Origin: Cellulomonas soli
GTDB taxonomy: Bacteria; Actinomycetota; Actinomycetes; Actinomycetales; Cellulomonadaceae
Direction of reading: 5' to 3'
NCBI RefSeq assembly: GCF_013409305.1
Contig: NZ_JACBZJ010000001.1
Span: 2,480,001 to 2,544,000 of the forward strand
DNA: 64,000 bases
Of this stretch, positions 38,655-45,934 are shown in pieces. Position 1 is the first letter of the stretch; every line of letters starts with the position of its first letter. Below the pieces are notes generated by a model, which was not told the DNA's origin, made no database searches, and was given only the letters and a program-made list of their open reading frames with translations. Position numbers and translations under genes: made by a program.

Positions 38655-38660
38655 TAACCT
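38655..38660 (+). promoter_or_regulatory. -10 box placing the transcript start on the leader GTG
   Basis: TAACCT fits the actinobacterial TAnnnT -10 element. The GTG of the cysteine leader begins seven bases after it, which is where transcription should start, so the leader would be translated from a leaderless mRNA. The -35 region is weak (TCACCC at 38631-38636). Confidence 0.6.
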
Positions 38661-38667
38661 GACCCGC

Positions 38668-38742
38668 GTGACAGCAGCGACGACCCCGGACCGACGGCTC
38701 TCCGTCGCGCCCGCGGCCTGCTGTTGTCGGCCCCGACGCTGA
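38668..38742 (+). CDS. Poly-cysteine leader peptide (24 residues), candidate Cys attenuator
   Basis: This small reading frame of 24 codons plus TGA starts at a GTG placed at the predicted transcript start. The peptide begins VTAATTPDRRL and ends APAACCCRPRR, with three consecutive Cys codons (TGC TGT TGT) near the stop. Leaderless short ORFs with terminal Cys runs are known in mycobacteria as cysteine-responsive attenuators of sulfur-metabolism and transport operons: ribosome stalling at the Cys codons when Cys-tRNA is short changes the downstream mRNA fold. The genes that follow encode a cystine-type ABC importer, and a hairpin lies 10 bases after the leader stop. Promoter spacing, Cys run and downstream genes all agree. 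Confidence 0.75.
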   Translation: MTAATTPDRRLSVAPAACCCRPRR

Positions 38743-38752
38743 CCGCGTCGCC

Positions 38753-38769
38753 CGGCGCCTGAGGCGCCG
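38753..38769 (+). terminator. Hairpin after the Cys leader (possible attenuator element)
   Basis: CGGCGCC-TGA-GGCGCCG is a perfect 7-bp stem with a three-base loop, beginning 10 bases after the leader stop and 133 bases before the next gene. It could be the terminator or sequestering stem of an attenuator. Confidence 0.5.
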
Positions 38770-38901
38770 CCCCGGAGTCGCCTGGCCACCGTGCCCGGCA
38801 GGACTCCCTCCGCACCCGCCGCCGCACCACCCTGCGTGCCGCTGCGACCCGTCACCCCTTGCACGGCAGCACAGCCCGCCTCGTCGTCCGGAGGACCACC
38901 C

Positions 38902-39759
38902 ATGTCTGCTCGCACCCTCGTCCAGGGCCGCACCGCCCGCACCCGTGCCCTCGCCGCTGCTGCAGCAGCGGCCGCCGCCCTCGTCCTGACCGCCTGCGGC
39001 GCGGCATCGGGATCGGCCTCGGACGACGGGGCCGGCGCCGCGAGCACGGAGGCCGGCTCGGCTCTCGCGGCCGTGCAGGAGGCGGGCGTGCTGCGGGTCG
39101 GCACGGAGGGCACGTACGCGCCGTTCAGCTTCCACGACCCGTCCACCGACGAGCTGACCGGCTACGACATCGACGTGATCACCGCCGTGGCCGAGAAGCT
39201 CGGCGTGGAGCCCGAGTTCTCCGAGACCACCTGGGACTCGATCTTCGCGGGCCTGGAGTCGAAGCGGTACGACGTGATCGCGAACCAGGTGAGCATCACC
39301 GACGAGCGCCTCGCGAAGTACGACTTCAGCCAGCCGTACACGGTCTCCACCGGCGTGGTGGTCGTGCCGTCGGGGAACACCGACATCACCTCGCTGGCCG
39401 ACGTGGCGGGGAAGACCACCGCGCAGTCCGCGACCTCCAACTGGTCGCAGATCGCGACCGACGCGGGCGCGAACGTGGAGTCGGTCGAGGGCTTCACGCA
39501 GGCGATCGCGCTGCTCAAGCAGGGGCGGATCGACCTGACGTTCAACGACAACCTCGCCGTGCTGGACTACCTGAAGACCTCCGGCGACACCGACGTGAAG
39601 GTCGCGTTCGAGACCGACGACGTGGTCGAGCAGGGCTTCCCCGTGCTCAAGGGCTCGGACCTCGCCGCGGCCATCGACGACGCGCTCGCGGAGCTGCGCA
39701 CCGACGGCACGCTCGCCGAGATCTCCACGACGTGGTTCGGCGAGGACGTCTCCGAGTGA
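38902..39759 (+). CDS. Amino acid (cystine-type) ABC transporter binding lipoprotein
   Basis: This 285-residue binding protein is of family 3 (SBP_bac_3). Its signal peptide ends in the lipobox LVLTAC, so it is lipid-anchored outside the membrane. The core has GVLRVGTEGTYAPFSFHD, LTGYDIDVITAVAEKLG, WDSIFAGLESKRYDVIANQV and FSQPYTVSTGVVVVP, which match cystine binders of the TcyA/FliY group more closely than glutamate or arginine binders. The ATG at 38902 follows GGAGGACCACCC. Cystine specificity is inferred from family resemblance and from the poly-Cys leader upstream. It is the first gene of a three-gene importer operon. Confidence 0.85.
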   Translation: MSARTLVQGRTARTRALAAAAAAAAALVLTACGAASGSASDDGAGAASTEAGSALAAVQEAGVLRVGTEGTYAPFSFHDPSTDELTGYDIDVITAVAEKLGVEPEFSETTWDSIFAGLESKRYDVIANQVSITDERLAKYDFSQPYTVSTGVVVVPSGNTDITSLADVAGKTTAQSATSNWSQIATDAGANVESVEGFTQAIALLKQGRIDLTFNDNLAVLDYLKTSGDTDVKVAFETDDVVEQGFPVLKGSDLAAAIDDALAELRTDGTLAEISTTWFGEDVSE

Positions 39760-39787
39760 CGGCGCCGACCGGCCGCGGGCGGCGCCC

Positions 39788-40456
39788 GTGAACGACTCGA
39801 CCTGGGAGCTGGTGCGCACGTCGATCGGCCCGCTGCTCGAAGGGGCGATCCGGGGGACCATCCCGCTGACGATCATCTCGTTCGCCCTGGGCCTGGTCAT
39901 CGCCCTGCTCGTGGCGCTCGCCCGGCTGTCGCCGATCCGTGCGCTCTCGTGGCTGGCGCGTGCGTACGTCTCGGTGATCCGCGGGACGCCGCTGCTGGTC
40001 CAGCTCTTCCTGATCTTCTACGCGCTGCCGTCCGTCGGGATCGTGCTCGACCCGTTCCCGTCGGCGATCATCGCGTTCTCGCTGAACGTCGGCGGGTACG
40101 CGGCCGAGACCATCCGGGCGGCGATCCTGTCGGTCCCGCGGGCGCAGTGGGAGGCGGCGTCGACGATCGGGTTCGGACCGACGCTGACGTTGCAGCGGGT
40201 GATCCTGCCGCAGGCCCTGCGGGTGTCCGTGCCGCCCCTGTCGAACACCTTCATCTCGCTGGTGAAGGACACCTCGCTCGCCTCGACGATCATGGTGACC
40301 GAGCTGCTGCGCAAGGCCCAGGAGATCGCGGCGCCGACGTACGAGTTCATGACCCTGTACTCGTTGGCCGCGGTGATCTACTGGCTGATCTGCCTGGTAC
40401 TCTCGTCCGTCCAGGGACGGCTCGAGCGGCGCCTCGACCGGTACGTGGCGACGTGA
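39788..40456 (+). CDS. Amino acid ABC transporter permease (TcyB/YecS type)
   Basis: This is a 222-residue permease of the HisM/GlnP class with about five membrane helices. Motifs: GTIPLTIISFALGLVIALLV, the family block YVSVIRGTPLLVQLF, LNVGGYAAETIRAAILSV and the EAA loop QWEAASTIGFGPTLTLQRVI, which docks to the ATPase. A single permease gene suggests it works as a homodimer, as in cystine importers. The start is a GTG, 28 bases after the binding-protein stop, and its stop overlaps the ATPase start. Confidence 0.92.
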   Translation: MNDSTWELVRTSIGPLLEGAIRGTIPLTIISFALGLVIALLVALARLSPIRALSWLARAYVSVIRGTPLLVQLFLIFYALPSVGIVLDPFPSAIIAFSLNVGGYAAETIRAAILSVPRAQWEAASTIGFGPTLTLQRVILPQALRVSVPPLSNTFISLVKDTSLASTIMVTELLRKAQEIAAPTYEFMTLYSLAAVIYWLICLVLSSVQGRLERRLDRYVAT

Positions 40457-41256
40457 CGGAGACCGACGTGACCGACGTGACCGACCCTCGCGCCGCGGGG
40501 CGCACCGCACCGCTGGTCCGGGTGCGTGCGCTGGCGAAGTCCTTCGGGGACAACCACGTGCTGCGCGGCATCGACCTCGACGTCGCCCCCGGCAGCGTCA
40601 CGGTGATCATCGGGCCGTCCGGCTCCGGCAAGACGACGCTGCTGCGCTGCCTCAACGCGCTGGATGTCCCGGACGCCGGCACGGTCGAGGTGGCGGGCGT
40701 GGCCCTGGACTTCGCCGGTCGCCGCACGCAGCCCGAGCTGCGTCGTCTGCGGGCGCAGTCGGGCATGGTCTTCCAGTCCCACCAGCTGTTCCCGCACCGC
40801 ACGGCGCTGGAGAACCTCATCGAGGGGCCGGTGCACGCGCAGCGTCGACCGGTCGCCGAGGCGACCGCCGCGGCCCGTGCCCTGCTGGAGAAGGTGGGCC
40901 TGGCGGCGAAGGCCGACGCGTACCCCCACGAGCTCTCGGGCGGGCAGCAGCAGCGGGTCGGCATCGCCAGGGCGCTGGCCCTGCGTCCCCAGCTGATCCT
41001 GTTCGACGAGCCGACCTCGGCGCTCGACCCCGAGACCGTCGGAGAGGTCCTCGCCGTCATGCGGGACCTCGCGGCCGAGGGCTGGACCATGATCGTCGTC
41101 ACCCACGAGATCCGGTTCGCCCAGCAGGTGGCCGACCACGTGGTGTTCATCGACGGCGGGGTCGTCGTCGAGGAGGGTGCGCCGGCCGACGTGCTCGGAC
41201 GGCCGGCCCACCAGCGGACCCGGCAGTTCCTGCGCCGCATCCTCGACCCGCTGTAG
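40453..41256 (+). CDS. Amino acid ABC transporter ATP-binding protein (TcyC type)
   Basis: This 267-residue ATPase has the Walker A motif IGPSGSGKTTLLRCLNALD, Q-loop VFQSHQLFPHRT, signature LSGGQQQRVGIARALA, Walker B LILFDEPTSALDPE and H-loop IVVTHEIRFA. It powers import with the two genes upstream. The GTG overlaps the permease stop. The first codons hold a short direct repeat (GACGTGACC twice). It ends the operon; 47 bases later starts a remnant region. Confidence 0.94.
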   Translation: MTETDVTDVTDPRAAGRTAPLVRVRALAKSFGDNHVLRGIDLDVAPGSVTVIIGPSGSGKTTLLRCLNALDVPDAGTVEVAGVALDFAGRRTQPELRRLRAQSGMVFQSHQLFPHRTALENLIEGPVHAQRRPVAEATAAARALLEKVGLAAKADAYPHELSGGQQQRVGIARALALRPQLILFDEPTSALDPETVGEVLAVMRDLAAEGWTMIVVTHEIRFAQQVADHVVFIDGGVVVEEGAPADVLGRPAHQRTRQFLRRILDPL

Positions 41257-41303
41257 GGCGCTTCCCGCGGCTCGCGGGGTGCGGGTCGCGCGGGCGCTCG
41301 GTG

Positions 41304-41653
41304 TCAGCCTTCCGGGTCGGTCGAGCCGGTCGGCCCGGTGGCGGGGCCGTACGGTTCCAGGGGCGTCGTGAGGAACCCGGAGATGAGGCGATGGATGTCG
41401 GCGGCCATGCCCACGTCGAGGCCGTTGAGCCACAGCAGCTCCAGGCCCTCGGTCGCGGCGACGTTGTCGATGGCGGCGCGTCCGGGGTCGCCGCCGTCGG
41501 CGAGCCCGCCCTCGGCCTGGATGTGGGCGTAGGCGGCGGTCACGGCCTCGGCGATGCGGGTGAAGCGTTCGGCGAAGTAGCCGCGTGCGGGGTGGTCGGG
41601 GTCGGTGCCCTCGGCGGCGAGGGCCTTGTAGAGCCGCACCATGCCGCGCTGCG
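41304..41653 (-). pseudogene. 3' fragment of a TetR-family regulator gene
   Basis: The C-terminal ligand domain of a TetR regulator is readable (GMVRLYKALAAEGTDPDHPA; ERFTRIAEAVTAAYAHIQAE; LELLWLNGLDVGMAADIHRL). It aligns residue by residue with the C-terminal half of the intact TetR at 43646-44395. The homology stops abruptly at about 41653, and the DNA-binding domain and start are missing. The adjoining bases (41654-41789) contain an open frame on the other strand ending RVAQRVVGFS, which looks like the tail of another lost gene that I cannot name. This is a recombination scar. Confidence 0.8.
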
Positions 41654-41815
41654 CGAGCAGGACCCGTGGCTGGACCGCAAGGTGCGCCGGGGCGGGGCCG
41701 TGCAGCTGAGCAACCTGCCGGGACGGGTCGGGCGCGGGGTGTCCGTGGCGACGTACCGGGTGGCGCAGCGGGTCGTCGGCTTCAGCTGATCGGTGCCCGC
41801 TCCGCGGCGCCGCCA

Positions 41816-41886
41816 TCGGGAGCCGCATCGACCGCGGCCTGGATGGACGCGGCGTCGGTGCCGTCGAGCGAGAGGGGATGACGCGC
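41816..41886 (-). pseudogene. Fragment of a short-chain dehydrogenase gene
   Basis: This 71-base stretch matches 53357-53427, inside the intact SDR gene of this window, with only a handful of mismatches and in the same orientation. It covers the segment just before the NNAG motif. Nothing of the gene remains on either side. Confidence 0.7.
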
Positions 41887-41919
41887 GCCCGCGTGCGCCG
41901 TGAGCAGACCGGCACAGTG

Positions 41920-41963
41920 GACCCGAACGGCCCTCCTCTAGCGAAGGGAGAGCCGTTCGGGTC
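41920..41963 (-). terminator. Terminator of the secreted-protein operon
   Basis: GACCCGAACGGC (41920-41931) and GCCGTTCGGGTC (41952-41963) are exact complements around a 20-base loop with a further short stem. The structure lies just downstream of the minus-strand gene ending at 41969. Confidence 0.75.
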
Positions 41964-41968
41964 GTGTG

Positions 41969-42157
41969 TCACCGCTGGTGCTTGCTAGCCGACCTGGGCA
42001 GGAGGACTGCGAGAAGCGACAGCAGCGCCGCCCCGGCAACCAGGTTCATCCACTTGGCGTCAAGCGCGCTCGTGAAGGTGAGGATGCTCACCACGATCCA
42101 CGCCGCACAGAGAGTGATCGCGGTGATCTGGAGTGCGTGTCTCACCTTGCCCAGCAT
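41969..42157 (-). CDS. Small two-helix membrane protein, partner of the secreted protein
   Basis: This 62-residue protein has two hydrophobic helices (ALQITAITLCAAWIVVSILT; NLVAGAALLSLLAVLL) and a basic end (PRSASKHQR). It has no recognised family. Its ATG lies inside the end of the upstream secreted-protein gene (16-base overlap), so the two are translated together. Small membrane proteins coupled to secreted antimicrobial or toxic peptides are often immunity proteins; that role is suggested only by the arrangement. Base composition here is clearly less GC-rich than the flanks, pointing to acquisition. Confidence 0.7.
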   Translation of the reverse strand: MLGKVRHALQITAITLCAAWIVVSILTFTSALDAKWMNLVAGAALLSLLAVLLPRSASKHQR

Positions 42158-42807
42158 ACGGATCCCACGCCGTTCACGTACTTGTAGTTAATGCCTCGAT
42201 CGTTCCAGTCGCAGAGGGAGAAGACTGCGCCGCCAGCCCACAGTACGCCGGCGATCACGGCAGCTAGCCCACCGCCCACGCCAGTCCAAGCCATGATCGC
42301 TGCGGTCAGGCCGGAGGCGGCCGCGGCCGTGTTGAAGACTGCCGTCAGCCTGCCGGTTGCCCAGTGGTCCAGCCAGATTGACCAGCCCCACCAGTAGGAG
42401 GTGGCCGAGCCGTGTGAGCCTGCGCTCGCGATCTTGGAGCCGGACGAGCCACCCAGGAGCGGCTTCGAGATCGACGGGCTGCCGAACCCGTCGGCGGTCA
42501 GTGTGGAGTTCGTCTTCGCGACTATGCGGGCGGCCTGCGCGTATCCGTCAGAGTCCGCAAGCACTACGGACTCCGGTGCGTTGATCACGTACTGCCCGCC
42601 CGAGAGCCTGACGTACGGGTCCCACTTCGCGATGAGTGGGTCAGTCGCGTTCGGATCCGCGACCGTGATTGCACCTTCATCGCTCGGGGCGCTGGGAAGG
42701 GTAATCGGTCCCCCCGCCGAGGGAGTAGCGCTGGCCGGTGTCACGAACAGTGTCGCCGCTGTTGCGAGAGCAACGGCGGCAGCGATGGTTGTACCGAGTC
42801 GTCGCAC
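42142..42807 (-). CDS. Secreted glycine-rich hydrophobic protein, bacteriocin-like candidate
   Basis: I do not recognise a named family. The 221-residue product starts at a GTG after AGGAGA and has a clear signal peptide (AAAVALATAATLFVTPASA). Residues 30-130 are a polar pro-region-like part. The last 90 residues are Trp/Gly/Ala-rich: SYWWGWSIWLDHWATGRL, a long glycine-rich hydrophobic helix pair (GLTAAIMAWTGVGGGLAAVI; AGVLWAGGAVFSLC), and a tail with two Cys (SLCDWNDRG and SVCWAR) that could form a disulfide. The shape is that of a pore-forming bacteriocin precursor or a contact toxin. It is coupled to a two-helix membrane protein. Lower GC suggests horizontal transfer. Confidence 0.65.
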   Translation of the reverse strand: MRRLGTTIAAAVALATAATLFVTPASATPSAGGPITLPSAPSDEGAITVADPNATDPLIAKWDPYVRLSGGQYVINAPESVVLADSDGYAQAARIVAKTNSTLTADGFGSPSISKPLLGGSSGSKIASAGSHGSATSYWWGWSIWLDHWATGRLTAVFNTAAAASGLTAAIMAWTGVGGGLAAVIAGVLWAGGAVFSLCDWNDRGINYKYVNGVGSVCWAR

Positions 42808-42970
42808 CTACATCTCCTATCCTGTCACAGTGGATCTGACCTGGGCAATGCCGACCATAACGGCCGAGCGGGTGCTTGGGGGTGGACTTGGAGAGGCGGA
42901 GTTTGTCGTCGGCGACCCATCCCGGCGTGACGAGGGCCCCGGCGCCCGCCGCCTGAGCCTGGACACGCCG

Positions 42971-43564
42971 ATGGTCAAGTCCCCGGGCGTGGTGTGTAAC
43001 GGCTCTCCCGTGTTCTTCGGGTCTTAGGCGCTGAGCGCCGGGAGCTGGGGCGGGTTCACCTCCTGTCGCTCGTCGGGGAGGGCGGTCGGGCGTGAGCGGC
43101 CCAGGACGTCCAGGGCGAGGTGGCGGCGGCCTTCGGCCCCGTCGTGCTGTTCGGCGAGCACCGCACCGGCCAGGCGGATGATCGCGGTGCGGTCGGGGAC
43201 GACCCCCACGACGTCGGTGCGGCGGCGGATCTCCCGGAGGTCGCGACCATGGAGGTCAGGGCCGCCTCGGCGCGGCGGCGTCGCTCCAGAAGCCAATCCG
43301 GGAAGTAGGTCCCGGCGCGCAGCTTGGGGATCGCCACGTCCATCGTGCCGACCCGGGTGTCGAAGTCCCGGCGCCGGTACCCGTTGCGGGTGTTGGTCCG
43401 CTCTGCAGACCGCACGACGTACTGGCGCCGCAGATCGCGTCCGCCTCGGCGCTCATCAGCGTGTCGATGAGCGTGGGCAGCGGGTCACGCGGCAGGTCCG
43501 GGGACGCGTTCTGAAGCTACTCGTGCAGGTAGCGGGCAGGCTCGATACTGGGTCCAGCGGTCAT
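42971..43564 (-). pseudogene. Remnant of an IS256-family insertion sequence (dead transposase)
   Basis: Transposase pieces read on the minus strand: the N-terminus from the ATG at 43564 (TAGPSIEPARYLHE, in-frame TAG at 43517-43519, then DTLMSAEADAICGA), a frameshift near 43420, RSAERTNTRNGYRRRDFDTR and VAIPKLRAGTYFPDWLLERR, and then, after loss of the whole DDE core near 43240, the C-terminal AIIRLAGAVLAEQHDGAEG. About 180 codons remain of the usual 400 or more. Bases 42971-43001 (ATGGTCAAGTCCCCGGG, then TGGTGTGTAACGG) resemble the typical IS256-type right end. The left end is not clear; the remnant may reach about 43610. The element cannot move. Confidence 0.85.
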
Positions 43565-43645
43565 CGCATGCTCTTCTCTCGAGTCGACTTGGTAGGTCTC
43601 TCGAGGAATCACGCGGTCGCCGCCTAAGCGCCTACGACGACGCCC

Positions 43646-44395
43646 TCACGGGCCGGCTCGCGCACCACTCTGCGGGACGCCACTGTCACTGTTGCCGTCG
43701 ACCCGACCCGACACGTGGTCCGGTGGCTGTCGACTTCTGGTGACGGGTGCCTGGTCTGCGACCTGTGACGGGTCCGTGGCCGGTCCGGACGTCGCGGCGT
43801 GCTGCCCCAGCGGTGCGGTGAGGAAGCCGGAGATGAGGCGTTCGATGTCGGCGGCCATGTCGACGTCGAGGCCGTTGAGCCATAGGACCTCGAGGCCTTC
43901 GGTGGCGGCGAGGGTGTCGATGGCGGCGCGGCCGGGGTCGACGCCGTCGACGAGCCCGCCGTCGGCCGCGATGGCTTGGTACGCGGCGGTGACGGCCTGC
44001 GTGATCCGCGAGAAGCGTTCGACGAAGTAGTCGTGCGCGGGGTGGTCGGGGTCGGTGCCCTCGGCGGCGAGGACCTTGTAGAGCTGCACCATGCCGCGCT
44101 GCTCGCCCTGGCGGCGGGAGATCTCGACGAGCCCGGCGAGGAAGTCGCGCCCGGTGCGTCCGGCCAGGACGTCCTCGGCGCCGTGGTCGCGGCTCTCGAG
44201 GACGGCGCGCAGCAGGGCGACCTTGCCGCCGGCGAAGTGGTGCAGCACGCCGGTCTGGGTCATGCCGACCTGGCGGGCGATCTCGTTGACCGAGCTGCCG
44301 GTGTACCCGGAGCGGGCGAAGACGACGTGGGCCGCCTCGAGGATCTGTGCCCGTCGTTCTGCGCTCTTGCGGTACTCACCCCGGGGCCCGGCCAT
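43646..44395 (-). CDS. TetR-family repressor of the adjacent glycoside operon
   Basis: This 249-residue regulator has an N-terminal helix-turn-helix (RRAQILEAAHVVFARSGYTG; SVNEIARQVGMTQTGVLHHF) and a C-terminal ligand domain (GMVQLYKVLAAEGTDPDHPA; EVLWLNGLDVDMAADIERL). The last 50 residues are a Ser/Pro/Arg-rich extension, perhaps produced by sequence changes next to the IS remnant. It diverges from the transporter operon, and the perfect inverted repeat at 44417-44446, 21 bases from its start, is the obvious operator. The inducer is probably a glycoside or its sugar. Confidence 0.92.
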   Translation of the reverse strand: MAGPRGEYRKSAERRAQILEAAHVVFARSGYTGSSVNEIARQVGMTQTGVLHHFAGGKVALLRAVLESRDHGAEDVLAGRTGRDFLAGLVEISRRQGEQRGMVQLYKVLAAEGTDPDHPAHDYFVERFSRITQAVTAAYQAIAADGGLVDGVDPGRAAIDTLAATEGLEVLWLNGLDVDMAADIERLISGFLTAPLGQHAATSGPATDPSQVADQAPVTRSRQPPDHVSGRVDGNSDSGVPQSGARAGP

Positions 44396-44416
44396 GGCTG
44401 CAGGCTAGTGGCGTCA

Positions 44417-44446
44417 GCGAAAATATTGACGTTGGCATATTTTCGC
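44417..44446. promoter_or_regulatory. TetR operator of the glycoside operon
   Basis: GCGAAAATAT and ATATTTTCGC are perfect 10-base complements around TGACGTTGGC. The site is very AT-rich for this genome and lies between the divergent tetR (start 44395) and transporter (start 44532) genes, so it can control both. Confidence 0.85.
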
Positions 44447-44531
44447 GGTTACGGTTCCCCCATCCCCGGAGACGGGGCGTCAACGTCGACACCGGCCGCA
44501 GCGTCGCGGCCCCTTCCTCCAGGGAAGTCTG

Positions 44532-45830
44532 ATGACCATCCACGCTGAATCGACTCAATCGCTGGACCCCGCCGACGGCGGACTGCACGACCCGGCCGGG
44601 TTCGCGCCCACCACGTCCGGGTCGACCGCCAGGACCATCGCCCTCGTCCTCATCGCCGCCGTCGGCATGTACGTCATGGCGATGAGCCTGTCGACCGCAC
44701 TCTCGCTGCGGATCGCCTCTGTCGCACCGGACACCAAGGACGTCCTCTACAGCCGCATCGTCTCGATCGGCGCGCTGGCGATGCTCGTGGTCGTCCCGCT
44801 CGCCGGGGCGCTCTCCGACCGGACCACCAGCCGGTTCGGCCGCCGCCGGCCGTGGATCGTCGCCGGGCTGCTCGTCACCCTGCTCGGCGCCCTCGTGGTC
44901 GGCGCGTCGTCGAACCCGCTGGTGATCGGCGCGGCCTACATCGTGGCGGTGGCGGCCATGCAGGCCGGCTTCAACGCCTACGCCGTGATCCCGGTCGAGG
45001 CCGTGCCCGACGCGATGCGTGCCCGGGTCATGGGCGTCATGGGCCTGTTCGGCGCCCTGGCGTTCTCCGGCGGCTCCTACCTCACCGGGGCGCTCGTCGA
45101 TCAGCCCCTGCTGCTCATGACCGTGCCCGTCCTGCTCGCCCTGGTCGCCTCCCTGCCGCTGCTCGCGCTGTACCGCGACCCGGTCAAGGTCCGCGCCGAG
45201 GTCCCCGCGCTCGACGTGCGCTCGATGGTCGGCGGGATGATCGTCAACCCGCGCAAGCACCCGAACTTCGGCTGGACGTGGCTGGCGCGGTTCCTGGCCG
45301 GCATGGCCATGGCCGCGCTGTTCACCTACTTCATCTACTTCATGATCGACGTGCTCGCGGTGCCGCTGCCCGAGGTCGGCGCCAAGGCCGGTCTGCTCAC
45401 GCTCATCTCGGCGCCCGTGTCGATCATCTGCTTCACCGGCTCGGGGTGGCTCTCGGACAAGATCGGGCGCCGCAAGCCGATCGTCGCGGCCGCCGCGCTC
45501 TTCATGGCCGCGGGGCTCGTCCTGGGTGCCACCGCGTCGAGCTTCAACGGGTTCGCCGTCGCCTGGGTCGTGTTCGCCGTCGGCCAGGCCGCCTACCTCA
45601 CGGTGGACCTCGCGCTGTGCGCCTCGGTCCTGCCCGACTCCCGCGACGCCGGCAAGGACATGGCCGTCTTCGGCCTCGCGCTGAACATCCCGAACATCCT
45701 GGTCCCGGCCCTCGGTCCGACGATCCTGGCCCTGGGCGGCGGGCAGAACTACACCGTGCTGTGGATCGGCGCGGCCGTGCTGTGCATCACCGGGGCAGCG
45801 CTCATGCCGCTCATCAAGGGGGTGCGCTGA
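44532..45830 (+). CDS. MFS/GPH-type sugar transporter
   Basis: This is a 432-residue transporter with 12 predicted membrane helices. The loop SDRTTSRFGRRRPWI after helix 2-3 is the form found in glycoside/disaccharide symporters, and SGWLSDKIGRRKPIV repeats the motif in the second half. A long hydrophilic N-terminus precedes helix 1. It is the first gene of a four-gene plus-strand operon with GH1, a nucleoside-hydrolase-like protein and a GH78 rhamnosidase, so the substrate is probably a rhamnosylated or glucosylated plant compound. It is controlled by the divergent TetR. Confidence 0.9.
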   Translation: MTIHAESTQSLDPADGGLHDPAGFAPTTSGSTARTIALVLIAAVGMYVMAMSLSTALSLRIASVAPDTKDVLYSRIVSIGALAMLVVVPLAGALSDRTTSRFGRRRPWIVAGLLVTLLGALVVGASSNPLVIGAAYIVAVAAMQAGFNAYAVIPVEAVPDAMRARVMGVMGLFGALAFSGGSYLTGALVDQPLLLMTVPVLLALVASLPLLALYRDPVKVRAEVPALDVRSMVGGMIVNPRKHPNFGWTWLARFLAGMAMAALFTYFIYFMIDVLAVPLPEVGAKAGLLTLISAPVSIICFTGSGWLSDKIGRRKPIVAAAALFMAAGLVLGATASSFNGFAVAWVVFAVGQAAYLTVDLALCASVLPDSRDAGKDMAVFGLALNIPNILVPALGPTILALGGGQNYTVLWIGAAVLCITGAALMPLIKGVR

Positions 45831-45934
45831 GCACCTGCTCCACGGATGAACCCACGGCGGCCCGGGCAACCCGCGCCCGGGCCGCCGGCGCACGCACGCG
45901 GGCCGCAGAACGCACGAACGACGAGGTGTACGAC

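Noticed and set aside
41652..41789. Short plus-strand frame ending RVAQRVVGFS as an intact gene
   Set aside because: Only about 45 plausible residues lie beyond the breakpoint, with no start. It is treated as an unnamed gene tail in the remnant zone.
42808..42970. Possible small gene between the secreted-protein gene and the IS256 remnant
   Set aside because: No start with a ribosome site and no recognisable peptide. It is most likely intergenic debris plus the promoter of the secreted-protein operon.
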